A stretch of 64,000 bases of DNA, taken from contig NW_004454163.1 in NCBI RefSeq assembly GCF_000283155.1, positions 7,572,880-7,636,879 of the forward strand, written 5' to 3'. Both the position numbers and the translations under genes were made by a program. Positions 35,040 through 46,570 of the stretch are shown piece after piece. Under the pieces are notes generated by a model. The model saw only the letters and a list, made by a program, of their open reading frames with translations, did not search any database and was not told where the DNA came from. How positions within the stretch are numbered: position 1 is the stretch's first letter; every line of letters starts with the position of its first letter. The stretch comes from Ceratotherium simum simum (Eukaryota > Chordata > Mammalia > Perissodactyla > Rhinocerotidae).

Positions 35040-35232
35040 ACACAAACTCGATTCGCATTCCTGTTACCCCACCTTGAGCCCTTAATGTAAATTGCTGTTC
35101 TAATAGTTGTTAATTGTATCTGTCTCCATCCACAAGACTAGAGTTATTGAAAAGTGAACTGTCTTATTCATCTATTTATCTAGTGTGTGCATTGCCTTTA
35201 GTCTTCCTCCATAGAAACTTATCAAATGAGTA
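35040..35232 (+). mobile_element. L2 LINE 3' end
   Basis: 'taattgtatctgtctccatc', 'cacaagactagagttattga' and 'ctgtcttattcatctattta' follow L2 plus strand near its terminus. Confidence 0.6.
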
Positions 35233-36084
35233 AGAGAATGACTGGCAGGGGTGGAGGTGGAGAGAGGGAAGGCTGCCTCGTACTTCCCCTGCTGGGGAAG
35301 TGGAGCGTGTGGCAGAAAGCCCTTTGGATCTTTGCCCTGGACCTACTGTGATCACTTACAAGGCCTTTCCACACAGCACCCGTGGCAGCTCCTTCTCTCT
35401 TGGATATGAGATGAGTTTCTATCAAAGACCACAGTGTCTTTACACAGAGGTCGGAGTCAGTGAGGCACACTTATGGCAGCATTCCTCATCCAGAACCTCT
35501 GGGAGGAGTGGGCAGAGCCTTAACTGCTTGCCTCTACCAAAATGTTGTTGAAATCTTTTCTTGTTTTCTTGGCTTTATTTCAGAAACTCATTTGGACTGT
35601 GCCTTCCACTTTCTAAGATATCAATGGTTAATATAAATGTAGTATTTCATTTCCCAGACCTTTGAGTAAGAATGATGCTCAGATGGGGCACAGATTAACC
35701 CCATGTCACTGCGGATCCCTGGGGTATGAACGTGTGTTGGAGGGGCCCAGGACCGAGGATCTCTCAAGATGCTGTCATGCACATGCCTCTGTGCTTGGTC
35801 TGGGGACATCATGTTGGATTTGACATTGGCGTGTGATAACAGTGTCTGGATATCATCAGCTTGACCTGACCCAATTTGATAGGTTTTGTTTTTTCCACAT
35901 GAGCTAATCTTTTCCAAGAGGGTGGCAAAGCTGGTGTGGATAGTGGACCGTACTGCTTTGTGTGGTGTGGACTGCATGCTTCTCTTCACCTTCAGCGTGC
36001 ATCAAAAGGATTAGTGGACATGGGGAGGGGCTGGGCAGCTCCAGCCTCAGGAAGTACTCCATAATATGGCAAAAGCTAGCCAAT
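35233..36084. other. Unassigned stretch
   Basis: No recognised repeat. A 122-codon minus-strand frame (35621-35989) has no recognisable domain or splice context and is probably chance. Confidence 0.45.
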
Positions 36085-36445
36085 GTCCCTAGATGGCTAT
36101 TGCAGCAGCATTTGTAATGAAAATCTGAGCGCTACCTTAATGTGTCATTGCAACACGATAAGTTTAACTTGATGGAATATCGTGTAGTCATTAACATCAT
36201 TTTCAGTGTAGCAACCTGGAAAAGGGTTGTTAAGGTAAATAAAAACAGGTTTCAAACTTGATTTATAAACACATTAAATGCATATCTGAACAAGAAACTG
36301 GTTCCTTCTGCTTGCCTGTGAGGAGGAGAGTCAGGTAGCTGGGGGGACAGGAGGGGACGGAGGTCACTGACTGTAGGCTTTTGGGTGCCTTTTGACTTTT
36401 ACACCCTGTGAATGTATGTCCTTTCCAAAGATAAATAACAAAGGA
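36085..36445 (+). mobile_element. L1M 3' end
   Basis: 'gcagcagcatttgtaatgaa', 'gatggaatatcgtgtagtca', 'ttaacatcattttcagtgta', 'caagaaactggttccttctg' and 'ttttacaccctgtgaatgta' reproduce the order of the plus-strand L1M ORF2 end and 3' UTR, finishing 'aaagataaataacaaag'. Confidence 0.72.
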
Positions 36446-37855
36446 GAGAAATGTGTAAAAATGGAAAGGGAATACAGCAAAAAGAAGATAGTAGTTGTGT
36501 TAGGTGGATCCATGGAGAATATTTTCATTTCACTCCAGTCTTAAAATAATAAAAAAGAATTACTATTGTTATTATTTTGAATTAAATAGCAAGCGGCGGG
36601 AAGAATTTCCCTGGAATTGCTCAAATGTTGAAGAAAGTGGATCGAGTCCACTCTATATTTTCTGTGTTGGTGCGTAAAGGATGGAGTAGGAGCCATCTCA
36701 TAGATAACCCAAAACAATGTGTATGTGACGATAATTTGATTGGAGCTCTGGACTGAAGTTTTTGTTTGTTTCAGAGCCACACGTTTGTTATAATAATGAA
36801 GACCTAATAATGTTTTTATTATGTTCCAGTCCTATTCTGCAGACCCCTGGGGAGCCCTGCCAGCATCCCTCTCCTTGTCAAGGTGCCTCTGCCTGGGCTG
36901 GCCCGTGTTGAGGCCTGAAGGTGGATGGTGGTGGACCGCACCTTTTCCCGTGTGGCTCACCTGGGCCAGGCTGGCCTGGCTTCCCAAACATTGCGTACAC
37001 AAGGTTCCCTGCCTCCCCCTGTATAAAGGAGTGTTTTCTTTAGACAGCCTTCCAGGCCCAGGCTGAGGGATAGGACCTCAAATCACTGTCCCTCCTTCCG
37101 CCTCCGGCTGGGCGCAGTTGAGCTCCAGGCAGAGTGTGTGGGACGACTCAGCACGGGGTGCCTGCCAAGGTACTGAAAGGAAGCCTGCACGTGACCTCTA
37201 GCCATCACTGGGGGCTACCTATAGCTGGTCTTGCAACTGAGAAATTTGTCTTGGATGCCTTTTCTTGCTGTGCTCCCGACCCCTCTGAGGCTTTACCTTC
37301 TTGCATTCTCTGTGACCGAACATACAACCTCTGCCTGTCCTCCTTTACTCAACCCAAGGTTCCCCGTTCTCCCCTATCCTCCCCTCACCCCCACCTGCAA
37401 CTTGCCCCTTCAGGCAGCCATTTCTCAGTGCTCTCTTTTCTGAGTGATGAGAAGAACTCCTTTACTCTGAGGCCTCATGAGGGTATTTGAGTTTAAAAGG
37501 TGCTTGAAGAGTACAGTGTTGTAACCAAAGCAGTTAATCCCTAATGGTAGAATTTCAGCTTGCATAGCAAGGACACATTAGAGATATTTAGGGGCACTGA
37601 ATTCTTTTCAGTGGCTCTCAAATCACTCCACCTTAGAAGCTACCTACGTTTCCTGTGTTTAAAGGCAATTCTATCATTGGGTTTGACTGCTAGATAATTG
37701 AAAGAAAATGGTATGTATATATTTTACATTTTTTATTATGTTTATCAAGATAAAACATATAGGGAAAACAAAAAATATTAAGTATACAGCTTGAATACTT
37801 TTTAGTACCATTTAATTCTTTTTTTCTTTGCATGTCCCCTTTATGTCCATGCTGT
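36446..37855. other. Unassigned stretch, GC-rich at 36830-37450
   Basis: The C-rich part leaves frames of 81 and 118 codons on the plus strand, without recognisable protein features. A possible L1M scrap lies at about 37715-37830 ('aagtatacagcttgaatact'). Confidence 0.4.
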
Positions 37856-37998
37856 GTATGCCCTTGTTACCCTGATGTTATAGGTGTAGGATGGAGACTC
37901 TGAGAGCTTACGGCACCTGCCTACAGTCTCAGAGCCAGAAAGTGGGGCTGGAACCCAAGTCCATCTGACCCCAGAACTTTAGTCATTGTGTTAAATGT
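37856..37998 (-). mobile_element. MIR SINE fragment
   Basis: 'gatggagactctgagagctt', 'cagagccagaaagtggggct' and 'ggaacccaagtccatctgac' follow reverse-strand MIR through its 5' end. Confidence 0.75.
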
Positions 37999-40192
37999 TT
38001 TCCTTACTTTTACTCCCTACTTCCCCAACTTGTTTTACAGACTTTTGCCACAAGAGATAATTAAATGCATTCTAAAATAGCAGCAAAATGTAAAGCCTAA
38101 AAAATCTTTTAATATTTTATGCTTGGTTAGAATTCTCGGAATTTTAAAAATGATATTCCTTTCCTCTTCTGATGTATGTAACAGTTTATTCAGTAAGTTT
38201 TTCTTGATACATGAGTCTTAAAATATGAATTATTTGGAGAAAAATGCTTTGCAAGTCCAGTTTCCTTATTGATTCATTATTGAATGGGTACCCAGAGTAG
38301 ATAAATAAACACTAAAGATTTTATATGATGGTAATCACGATGAAAATGACCATATTCTGTTTTTCTGGGAATTTATGGAGTCATGTTTTTATTATAGTTT
38401 GATAAAGGAAAGAAAAATTCACATTTGATAAATAGGCAGTGGTAAATCTAGAAGCAGAATTAATGTGAGAGGAAGGGCAGCTGGTGGGGCTCTCTGGTGA
38501 GATGGTGAAGACCGAGGGCTGCAGGGGGTCTGAGGGAAGGTCATCTATGGAGTTTTGAGGTGAAGTGGTTAAAATAAGGGAGTGTTTGGACTAGTATCAT
38601 TCATAATTAGATTTTTAAGAAAGTTTACTGTATTAGAGAATATTTAGAAAACATGCATTTTTTTTTTTTTAATTTTTAGTTAACTTTAGATATGTGAAAT
38701 AAGTACTTAATGAGCAGTGAACCCAGAGAAGCTGAACCTGGCTTCCATTCTGTGTGGTCTTACATAAGAATAATTTATAATTACTTTCATTCATTTATTT
38801 CTTCCTACAACAATAGTCTTTCAATTGAGTTTCTTTTTACAAGCTAAACATACCCACGTTTACATTATGAATTTTCTTAGCAGATCACTTTCATTTCTTT
38901 CCTTACTCCCTGAGAAAAAAGAAAAGAGCCAAATCAATTGTAAAACAAAATATTTCTAACCCTATTATGACGTCCCAAATTAATCTAATACATATCTCAT
39001 GGTCCTACGGTGGTCATCACTATTTGAAATGTGATGGGTACAAGAAAACTAATTTATATATAGTGTTAAAATGTGCAGCCGAGGTCACAGATCTCAGAGT
39101 TGATGGTCTGGGTGTTGTGTCGCCTTAGGAAGCCACATTCAGCAGGTCCTGTCTTGGAGTGGTACTCCAGTAAAGAAAGGATCCAGCAGTCAAAAGTCAT
39201 TTCAAAAGAACTAAACTTGGTTCTTTACTTTCTTTAAAGTGGTTACAAATCGCCCTTTCTCTCTTCTCCATGTCTATCAGAACTCAAAGCTGCCTAGGAG
39301 GGAAAAGCCAGAAAACTTGCCCTTCCTCCCCACCCAGCAACCATGGAGTTGCCCTTCCTACACACTTCCCCCCTTAGCTTCAGTACGGCAGGAAGTATAT
39401 CAATTTAGCTAATCTGGTAATTCCTCAGACTTTTGCCTCCCTCCTTCTTTCTTATTCTCTCTGTGTCCTGGATTCTGCACACCAGTATTCAGAAAGCACC
39501 TGGCAGGAGCTGAGCCATCCGCAGGGCAAAGTCCAGATTCTTTGTGGTGGGAGGGAGGATTACAGACTAACAGTTCCATCCTATCCTGTGCACAGGGGCA
39601 GTACCTGTTTGTTGGAGATGTCACATGTATGGAATGAATTTGACTAAGAATGAAATTTGCATTTTCAGGCCACCACAGATGCTCAGCACACTTGGCATCA
39701 GCTCCTTTGCAGCCTCAAACCACCCTCCCAGTTCCTTTCTTTCCTGCCCGTGATTCGTTCTCCTAGGTTTGCCCCATAAGCGTCTCTTTTGCCTCTCCAC
39801 AATCAGCAACCTCATTTGCTCGCAAGTTCCTTTGAGCCAGGCTCTGGGGGACTCAGGGTCCCACTCACCTCCTGGAGCGACTGCCACCATCATGAACTGC
39901 GATTGCAGCTCATTGTCATCAGGAATTAGGAGAATTATGAGAGTGCCTGTTGGCATTTTTGTGCCACAAGTGCTGAGGACATTAAAACTTTCATCTTAAA
40001 GGCATCTCGTGAGCCTTTTCAGTATTTGTGCCACCTTTTCAGAGCTGTAGGGTCTAGGGAGAATTAAGGAAGAATCTATCTGCAGAGCAGGCCTATCTGG
40101 CTTGGAATTACGTACCATTTGTTGTCAACGTGAATCAAGAAAAGAAAGTCAAAGAATTTGAGAAGTCGGCATGGGAAAGGGTATCACAGCAT
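37999..40192. other. Unassigned stretch
   Basis: AT-rich, few repeats visible. Minus-strand frames of 71 and 111 codons (39409-39956) are not recognisable proteins. Confidence 0.45.
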
Positions 40193-40207
40193 CTAACTGC
40201 ACCTTTT

Positions 40208-40442
40208 TTTTTTGAGGAAGATTAGCCCTGAGCTAACATCTGTTGCCAATCCTCTTTTTTGCTGAGGAAGATTGGCCCTGGGCTAACATCCGTGCCCATC
40301 TTCTTCTACTTTATATGTGGGATGCTGCAACAGCATGGCTTGATAAGCGGTGCATTGGTCCGTGCCCAGGATCCAAACCTGCGAACCCCGGGCTGCTGAA
40401 GAGGAGCATGTGAACTTAACAGCTACGCCAGCGGGCCAGCCC
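40208..40442 (-). mobile_element. ERE SINE, full length
   Basis: Complete reverse ERE from the T-tract and 'gaggaagattagccctgagc' to the head end 'gcgggccagccc'. Fifteen-base target duplications 'ctaactgcacctttt' (40193-40207 and 40443-40457) are identical. Its B-box region is altered ('ggatccaaacc'). Confidence 0.96.
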
Positions 40443-40457
40443 CTAACTGCACCTTTT

Positions 40458-42383
40458 ACAACTTTCAACTGGCCCTTCTTTTTTCGGGTCTAACCCACCC
40501 CCAGCTTTCTGCATCGTGAGCTGGCTTGCTTCTTATTGCTCCTCCTTAGGTTTCACCTTTCTCTGGCCTGCAAAGTCAGAACACGTGCCCATTTATCCCT
40601 GTTGACTCTTCAAACCCACCAAAATGAGGTTCACTCTTGATGGAACAAAAGCATAAACCCCCAAGCTGCCATGTTTAGCTGGCAGTCACTTCAGTTTCTT
40701 GTTGATTCCCCACTTGATGCCTTACAGTAACTATTCCAGAACTTCCAGTCTGCAGAGCTCCTGCAGCAGCCTCTCTCCCTGCTTTGGCATAGAGCCCACC
40801 CAAGCCGCTAGTCTCCATCCAGCCTTATCAGCCTTGACCCTCGGGAGAGTCTATTGTCCAAGATTGTTTGGATTGAGAACAAAAAGTGTCAGGGAAGTAT
40901 CTAGGGATGGAGTGGGAGGAATAAGAGGGGGGAAGCATTTTCAGTATCTCAGTTTTCTTTTGTTATAATCGTATCTATAAAATGATAATATATCTATCGA
41001 TTCTTTTAGGGGAAAAGCTTGTTAATACAATTTTATTAAGAAAGCTTTGTTTTCCGTTTAGGTAGGTGCTAGCAATATTTGTTCGATTTCCATCGTTTGT
41101 AAATGTATTGAATATGGGAAAGAGCTAAAGAATTTTTTTTAAAAAGATAAAAATATAAACTATGCTGTGGGTCCTGCCTTCCTCAGGCTCTGAGCCGGGC
41201 CAGCAGTTATTGGAGTTCATTACAGCGTTCACCACACATGCTTTGATTCTAGCTGTGGCTACCATTTAGGGCAAAGGTAGAAACAGATCGGGCTGCAGCC
41301 TTCAGGAGAGTGGCCAACCCATCCCTTTCAGTTTGGTTCTGTCCTCTCCTTCCAGCCTCTCCACATGGTATGTTAATGGCTGGAGCCACCTGCCAGACAT
41401 GGGTGTCTTCTGGGTGTTGTGCCCTAGTGCGGAAGCTCTCCATGTAAATACTGCCCAGTCCGTGTGCACCCCGAGTGTGCACTGGTATTTAGATTCACTG
41501 TTCCTGAGGGCCTGTACTTTTCCACTGTTTTCCAGGCCCCCCAGGGAGTTAATGGGGCTTCTGTTCCTGTTGAATTCCTTTTGTCCGGAGCAGTGAACAG
41601 TGACAGGTGAGTCCAGCTCCCGGGCCCCTGGTGCAGTTACAATTAACTGTGGATCTCAAACAGATCCTTTAGCTATGCATGATTTTCCATCTTTGTGTGA
41701 CCTTTGATGGTCTGTGATGAATCAACTTCTGACACTGATTGGAAAGTAGTAGTTTTCCGACAAATGCAACAGGTTGCCCAGAGAACTGGTGTTCAGGCTG
41801 CAGACTTTATCAGCTGCAATCAGCTCAGGAGTTTGTAGGTTGGATATGTTGATTTTCCTTCCCTTCTTGAGAGAGAAGGAGAGGGAGGAAGAAAGGTGGT
41901 TGACTGTAATGCATTAGAAGCTATTTTGAAAAGAGATGGTCATTTCTTGTAAAAACAAATGTGTGTTCTTAGGTCATAGGTAAAGTTGGAATAGGAGGAT
42001 AGGGCCATAGAAATCATCCAGCCTATAGTCTTCAAACTGCTTATCGAGGCCATCAGTGTTCCTTGGGGGATGCTGGAAGGAATGGGGAAGGGTTTCTAGC
42101 CTGTGGGCTCCCCAAGGGTGACAATGTCAGTGATAGGGTCAGAGAGGGACCCACCTCTACTACCTTACCGCATCGAGCTCTCTGGGCTGCACCAAGCTTC
42201 CTGAGAGAGCCCTGCTTGAAGCCCAGGGCTTTGTCATGCCCCAGCTTTTGTCCATCCAAAGTAGGACCACAGGACTGCAACTCCCATCCTCCCTCTGTCA
42301 TGGGGTGACTTATCACAATGCCGTTTAGTGCTGATGAATATGATTCTGAGAAGGAAGACACTGGTGTATAAGAATTCCCCTTT
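40458..42383. other. Unassigned stretch
   Basis: No gene or clear repeat. Frames on both strands around 41249-41596 and 42053-42308 overlap and look like chance. The part at 41030-41160 and 41640-41850 is AT-balanced and motif-rich. Confidence 0.45.
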
Positions 42384-42399
42384 AAAAGGATCTCCTTTT

Positions 42400-42641
42400 T
42401 TTTTTTTTGTGAGGAGATCAGCCCTGTGCTAACATCTGCCAATCCTCCTCTTTTTTTTGCTGAGGAAGACCGGCCCTGGGCTAACATCCGTGCCCATCTT
42501 CCTCCACTTTATATGGGATGCCGCCACAGCATGGCTTGCCAAGCGGTGCGTCGGTGTGCGCCCAGGATCCGAACCGGCGAACCCCGGGCCGCCGTAGCCA
42601 AGCTTGCGCACTTAATCGCTTGCGCCACCAGGCTGGCCCCA
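42400..42641 (-). mobile_element. ERE SINE, left member of an inverted pair
   Basis: Reverse ERE: T-tract, 'gaggaagaccggccctgggc', 'tatatgggatgccgccacag', and a CpG-rich head with 'gaaccggcgaaccccgggcc', ending 'ggctggcccc'. Target duplications 'aaaaggatctcctttt' (42384-42399) and 'aaaagcatctcctttt' (42642-42657) differ at one base. Confidence 0.96.
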
Positions 42642-42673
42642 AAAAGCATCTCCTTTTAAAGAAGGATTGTGTG

Positions 42674-42887
42674 GGGCCGGCCCCGTGGCTTGGCTGTTAA
42701 GTGCACGTGCTCCGCTGCTGGCACCCCGGGGTTCGGATCCCTGGTGTGCACCGACGCGCCACTTCTCAGGCCATGCTGAGGCCGCGTCCCACATACAGCA
42801 ACTGGAAGGATGTGCAGCTATGACTTACAACTATCTACTAGGGCTTTGGGGGAAAAAAAATAAATAAAATTATAAAAAAAAAAAAAA
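42674..42887 (+). mobile_element. ERE SINE, right member of an inverted pair
   Basis: Plus-strand ERE of the other tail type: head 'gggccggccccgtggcttgg', B-box-like 'ggttcggatcc' (42730-42740), 'gctatgacttacaactatct', then an A-rich tail. Target duplications 'aaagaaggattgtgtg' (42658-42673 and 42888-42903) are identical over 16 bases. It starts 32 bases from the preceding, oppositely oriented ERE. Confidence 0.96.
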
Positions 42888-42903
42888 AAAGAAGGATTGT
42901 GTG

Positions 42904-44794
42904 TTTTCCTATTTAGCACCTGCACCTTTGCTTTTGTGGGACAGTGAAGAGAAGAATTAGAAAGATGTGAGAAAGGCTAGATGAAGCATGGAGCTACAGG
43001 TTAGGTCCACTGTGTGGGGAAGTGGGAAGTAAGACGGAAGGGCCAAAATGTTTTGGGAGGAGAGAGGTTTTAAAGCAACAGCTACCAAGATGCATATGAC
43101 TTGGGCGAGAGAGACAGGTGAAGAAAACCTTGAGAATGCTTTGCTTTGTGTTGATTCTTGTTCAAGAGATTTTAATATGGATTTTAAAAGCCATTGCAGG
43201 TTAACTTGATGTTGGACTTGAATTTTTTAATGAGTGCAGTGTCATGCTGAGGCACAGCTGTGCAAATCACTCAGCTTTGTTAGGGTCCTCCTGTGATGAG
43301 TCATCACACAGACCTCCTGGTGAAAGTTGTAGCCATCAGCATTGGTGGATTGTCCACTGGGAAGAACATCTTCAGATGTGGTAGAAAGCTCTGTACGGCA
43401 CAAGCTTCTCTACCAAGCCTCTGGTTTTTGCAAAAATTTTGGCTTAGATTCAAATACTAAGGGTGTCTGAATCCAGCAGTAAAAAGGCAGAGTATTCAAA
43501 AACAAAACAAAAAAAGGAGCAGCTTTCGTAATTTGCCTGTATCGGTAGAGTTGGTAGAGCTGAAGTGATTCCATGGAATTTGACGGTCTTGCTTGATAGG
43601 ACGAGAATGAAGAACACCACAGCAGCAGCTGCTGCAGCAGGTGCGGAGTGATAGGTCTGCTCTTGAAGTGTTTTCTCTCTGAGTCAGTTCCTGCTGTTCC
43701 TTGATTTCTCTAAGAAAGATCTCCAGAGCCTAGTACAGTTGGCTTAGCTCAGGACATCCCAGCCTGGAAATAGTAAAAGAATTTTGTTTTGCTAGCAATA
43801 ACAAGATTTTGTTTCTGCTAAATCATATGCCATGTAATAAGCAAAGATCTCCGTAGACAAATTGCAGCCTCATAGTCTATGTGCTATTTAGCTCCTTAAT
43901 ATCTTCACCGTTTTTAACGTTTGGATAACAGAAAGTCCTGAGCTTACTGAGGGCTAAGTTCTGGGGTCCCCAAGGAGGAGGAGAGCACTTGAGAATCCAT
44001 AAAAAGGTGGAGGAAGAAGAAGGGAGAAACAAGAGGAGTAGACAGGTGCCTCCACTGCCTCTGATCCATGTCTTCTCATGTACCTCTATCAAAAGTGCTT
44101 CCTGAGACTGGATTAAAGTGATCCTAAATGTAGCATGAATGACCAACCAGCAAGATTCTCTCTGAAGGCATTGGGAGGTTTGAAGAAAACTTACAGACTC
44201 AAAAGAATGACTCTTTGGTTGGTGAAATAAGAAAGAAGGAGAGACATGGAGACCTCATAATTAGGTTGAGCAGTGGAGATGAGGAGCATGGTCTTGGGAA
44301 CCCCTCTGTTTGCCTCTTCAGGTGGCTATTTCAGCCCCTTTCCCCTTTATAATCCTGTAAAGAGTGAAATAGAACTGAACAGTTAAAAAAATACTTTTTG
44401 GTAGCATAGCATGCAGCTTCCAACCACTTACCCACCCCTCGTCACCTTTGCAATGATTTGTCTGCAAGGATGGGAGTGTCTCTGAATTGCAACAGTGCTC
44501 ACCTCTGCCTGTGGAGGTCCTCCTCCCTGCCTCCGTCCCCCTGGTGACTTTTGCTGCAGTGATGGGAGGCGGGACAGCCTCAAGCCTTGAACAAAACACA
44601 TTCATTTGTTGTTTGGTGGAAAATCAGACTTTCCCCCAGGAAATCCCAAAATGGTTCAGTTGAACCATCTGGATGACTTGGCCAAACTAGTTTTCGTGAA
44701 TCCTCCCCACTTCCTTTTTCTCTCTTAATCTTCAAATATATTTGAGTACTTTCCAGCACCCCCCAAAAAAAATCAGTCTCTCTATGGAATTTGA
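42904..44794. other. Unassigned stretch
   Basis: No recognised gene or repeat. A short palindromic CAG/CTG run ('cagcagcagctgctgcagca') lies near 43620. Confidence 0.45.
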
Positions 44795-45075
44795 CCTGTT
44801 TGGAGCTGCGTTATTATATCTACATGCATCTTTGATCACCTGGCTGAGGTCGTGTTTGTCAGGCTTCTCCACTGTAAAAAGTTCCTCTTTTTCTCCCCTT
44901 TCCATACTAGACTCTTTGGAAGGGAGTCACTGTATGTAGGCCCAATACAAGGGGTGGGAATTATGCTCCTATTTGTCTATTCTTCCCCTCTATTTATTCA
45001 GTCTTTGATTTATATCAATATAGACTCGTGGATATTTATATTACTTTGGATTACAATCCAGTACTACTTTTAAGC
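44795..45075 (-). mobile_element. L1M 3' UTR fragment
   Basis: 'gtcaggcttctccactgtaa', 'ctttggaagggagtcactgt' and 'atatagactcgtggatattt' follow reverse-strand L1M 3' UTR, and the last phrase is shared with the L1M at about 32220 ('tatggactcatggatattt'). Confidence 0.8.
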
Positions 45076-45319
45076 AGGGATTTTGTAAGGTACAAATCAC
45101 TATGCAAATGTGAGACATTAATATAATCACTATGTTACATGCTAACCTGGAGGTCATTTTCCCGTGAAGCATTGAGATAAGCTGTTTCCTGAACAGGCCC
45201 AGCGACCTGTGCAACACGCAACAGGGACACTGTTGTTCAGTAGCTCCTAACTTTTGTGTGCAGTGGTTTATGGGAACGTGTGTTCAGAGTGCCAGCTGAT
45301 GGCAGTGGCACATCTCCCA

Positions 45320-45510
45320 CTTTTGCTGTGCGGTCACTCAGTTGTAGATTTAAGTCTTGTTCCCCATTGCTTACCGTGTAATCTTGGGCAAGTCACAAAA
45401 CCTCTTTGAGCATCAGTGTCTAATTTGTTGGATCAGGACATTAAGACCTATGTCAGAGGGTCGTTGTGGGAAGTGAATGAAGAGGTGGCTGTGAAGTGCC
45501 TGAAATTCCC
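45320..45510 (+). mobile_element. MIR SINE
   Basis: 'cgtgtaatcttgggcaagtc', 'acaaaacctctttgagcatc' and 'gtcgttgtgggaagtgaatg' follow plus-strand MIR. Confidence 0.75.
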
Positions 45511-46004
45511 TACTCCACCTCCTCACCTGCTGATCAGGGAAGGTGAAATCTTCCTGGAATCTGAGATGCTGGTCATAGCAGTTGCGAGTTGTTGGAAATG
45601 GTGAAAATGGGCTGAGACCTTTGGGGAGGTCACAGGATGGGGATTGAGAGGGAGGAACCAACTAGCTAGTGGCAGGGGCCTCCCCACAGAGTAAAGGAGG
45701 GAGGGATTGGAAGGTGCCTTTCTGCCAGTCTTCGGATGATGCTCTGCTTCTGTCTCCCGCTGTGGGGCTGGCTGCCCACGTCCTTTCCATTGCCACCATC
45801 CATTGCTTCCGAGCAGGGCTTCTCTCCTTCCTCTGTAGGATGGCATCTTTTCACCATTCCTCTCTCTTTACTTGTTCCTGAAAGAAGAAGGGCTACTGTG
45901 ATTTGTAGCCCACCAATTTGGTAGGTTAGAGTAAAAGGATGTCTTCTTCTTTTTCTGTTAGATTCTTACTGAGAGGATAAAGTCTATAACTATCTGCTAA
46001 GGTT
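45511..46004. other. Unassigned stretch
   Basis: No repeat recognised. The 107-codon minus-strand frame (45523-45846) overlaps plus-strand frames in the same GC-rich block and is probably chance. Confidence 0.45.
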
Positions 46005-46080
46005 GGGTGAACCTGAATTTGAACTCAAGTTGGTCTCATTCCAAAGCCTTCGTATTTACCCACTTTGCCCTCATGGTTTG
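46005..46080 (-). mobile_element. MIR SINE scrap
   Basis: 'gaatttgaactcaagttggt' followed by 'ctcattccaaagccttcgta' resembles the reverse 5' part of MIR ('gatttgaacccaggtctg', 'actccaaagcctgtgct'). Confidence 0.55.
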
Positions 46081-46391
46081 ACTGTGACTTGCCTGGTGAA
46101 TCAGTGCTGGCTCCGCATTGGAACCTCAGTTATAGGTATTTGAGGACTTTAGGAACCTCAGAAGACTCAAGGGCTACCCTCTTCTGCTTCTCATAGCTTC
46201 TAAATTTGCTTTTGTGGACGAGCATGGGAGCTCATCCAACGTAGGCAACAGTACTTTCATAAGGAGATTTCTTTTTAATTTCAAGTAACTAACTAACCCA
46301 TAAGTTCTTGGAATGTAGGTAGTCTGCCTTGCAGACTTGGGGTTCTGCCTGTCTGTTGTGTAAGACACAGCAGGATTTAGCAAGGAAAGGG

Positions 46392-46570
46392 TAGTGTGGT
46401 GGAAAGAGTGCTGCTTAGCAGTTGGAAGACCTCTGTCTTAGTCATGGATCTGTCACAAATTACTGGGAGCCTGAGCGAATTCCTTCTAAGCTTCAGCTTT
46501 TCATTTCTTCTTCAATAACATCAAGTTGGCCTAGCAGCTCTTGAAGATCCCTTTCAGATCTAAGAACTTA
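46392..46570 (+). mobile_element. MIR SINE, subtype with 'ccctttcagatct' end
   Basis: 'agtgtggtggaaagagtgct', 'gttggaagacctctgtctta', 'gagcgaattccttctaagct' and 'ttgaagatccctttcagatc' follow the plus strand of the MIR subtype that ends in 'ggtcccttccagctctaa'. Confidence 0.75.

Noticed and set aside
42053..42487. 144-codon minus frame as a protein
   Set aside because: The first part is translated ERE sequence; the rest has no known similarity.
43618..43640. CAG trinucleotide repeat expansion
   Set aside because: Only a few units and palindromic (CAG then CTG); too short to be notable.
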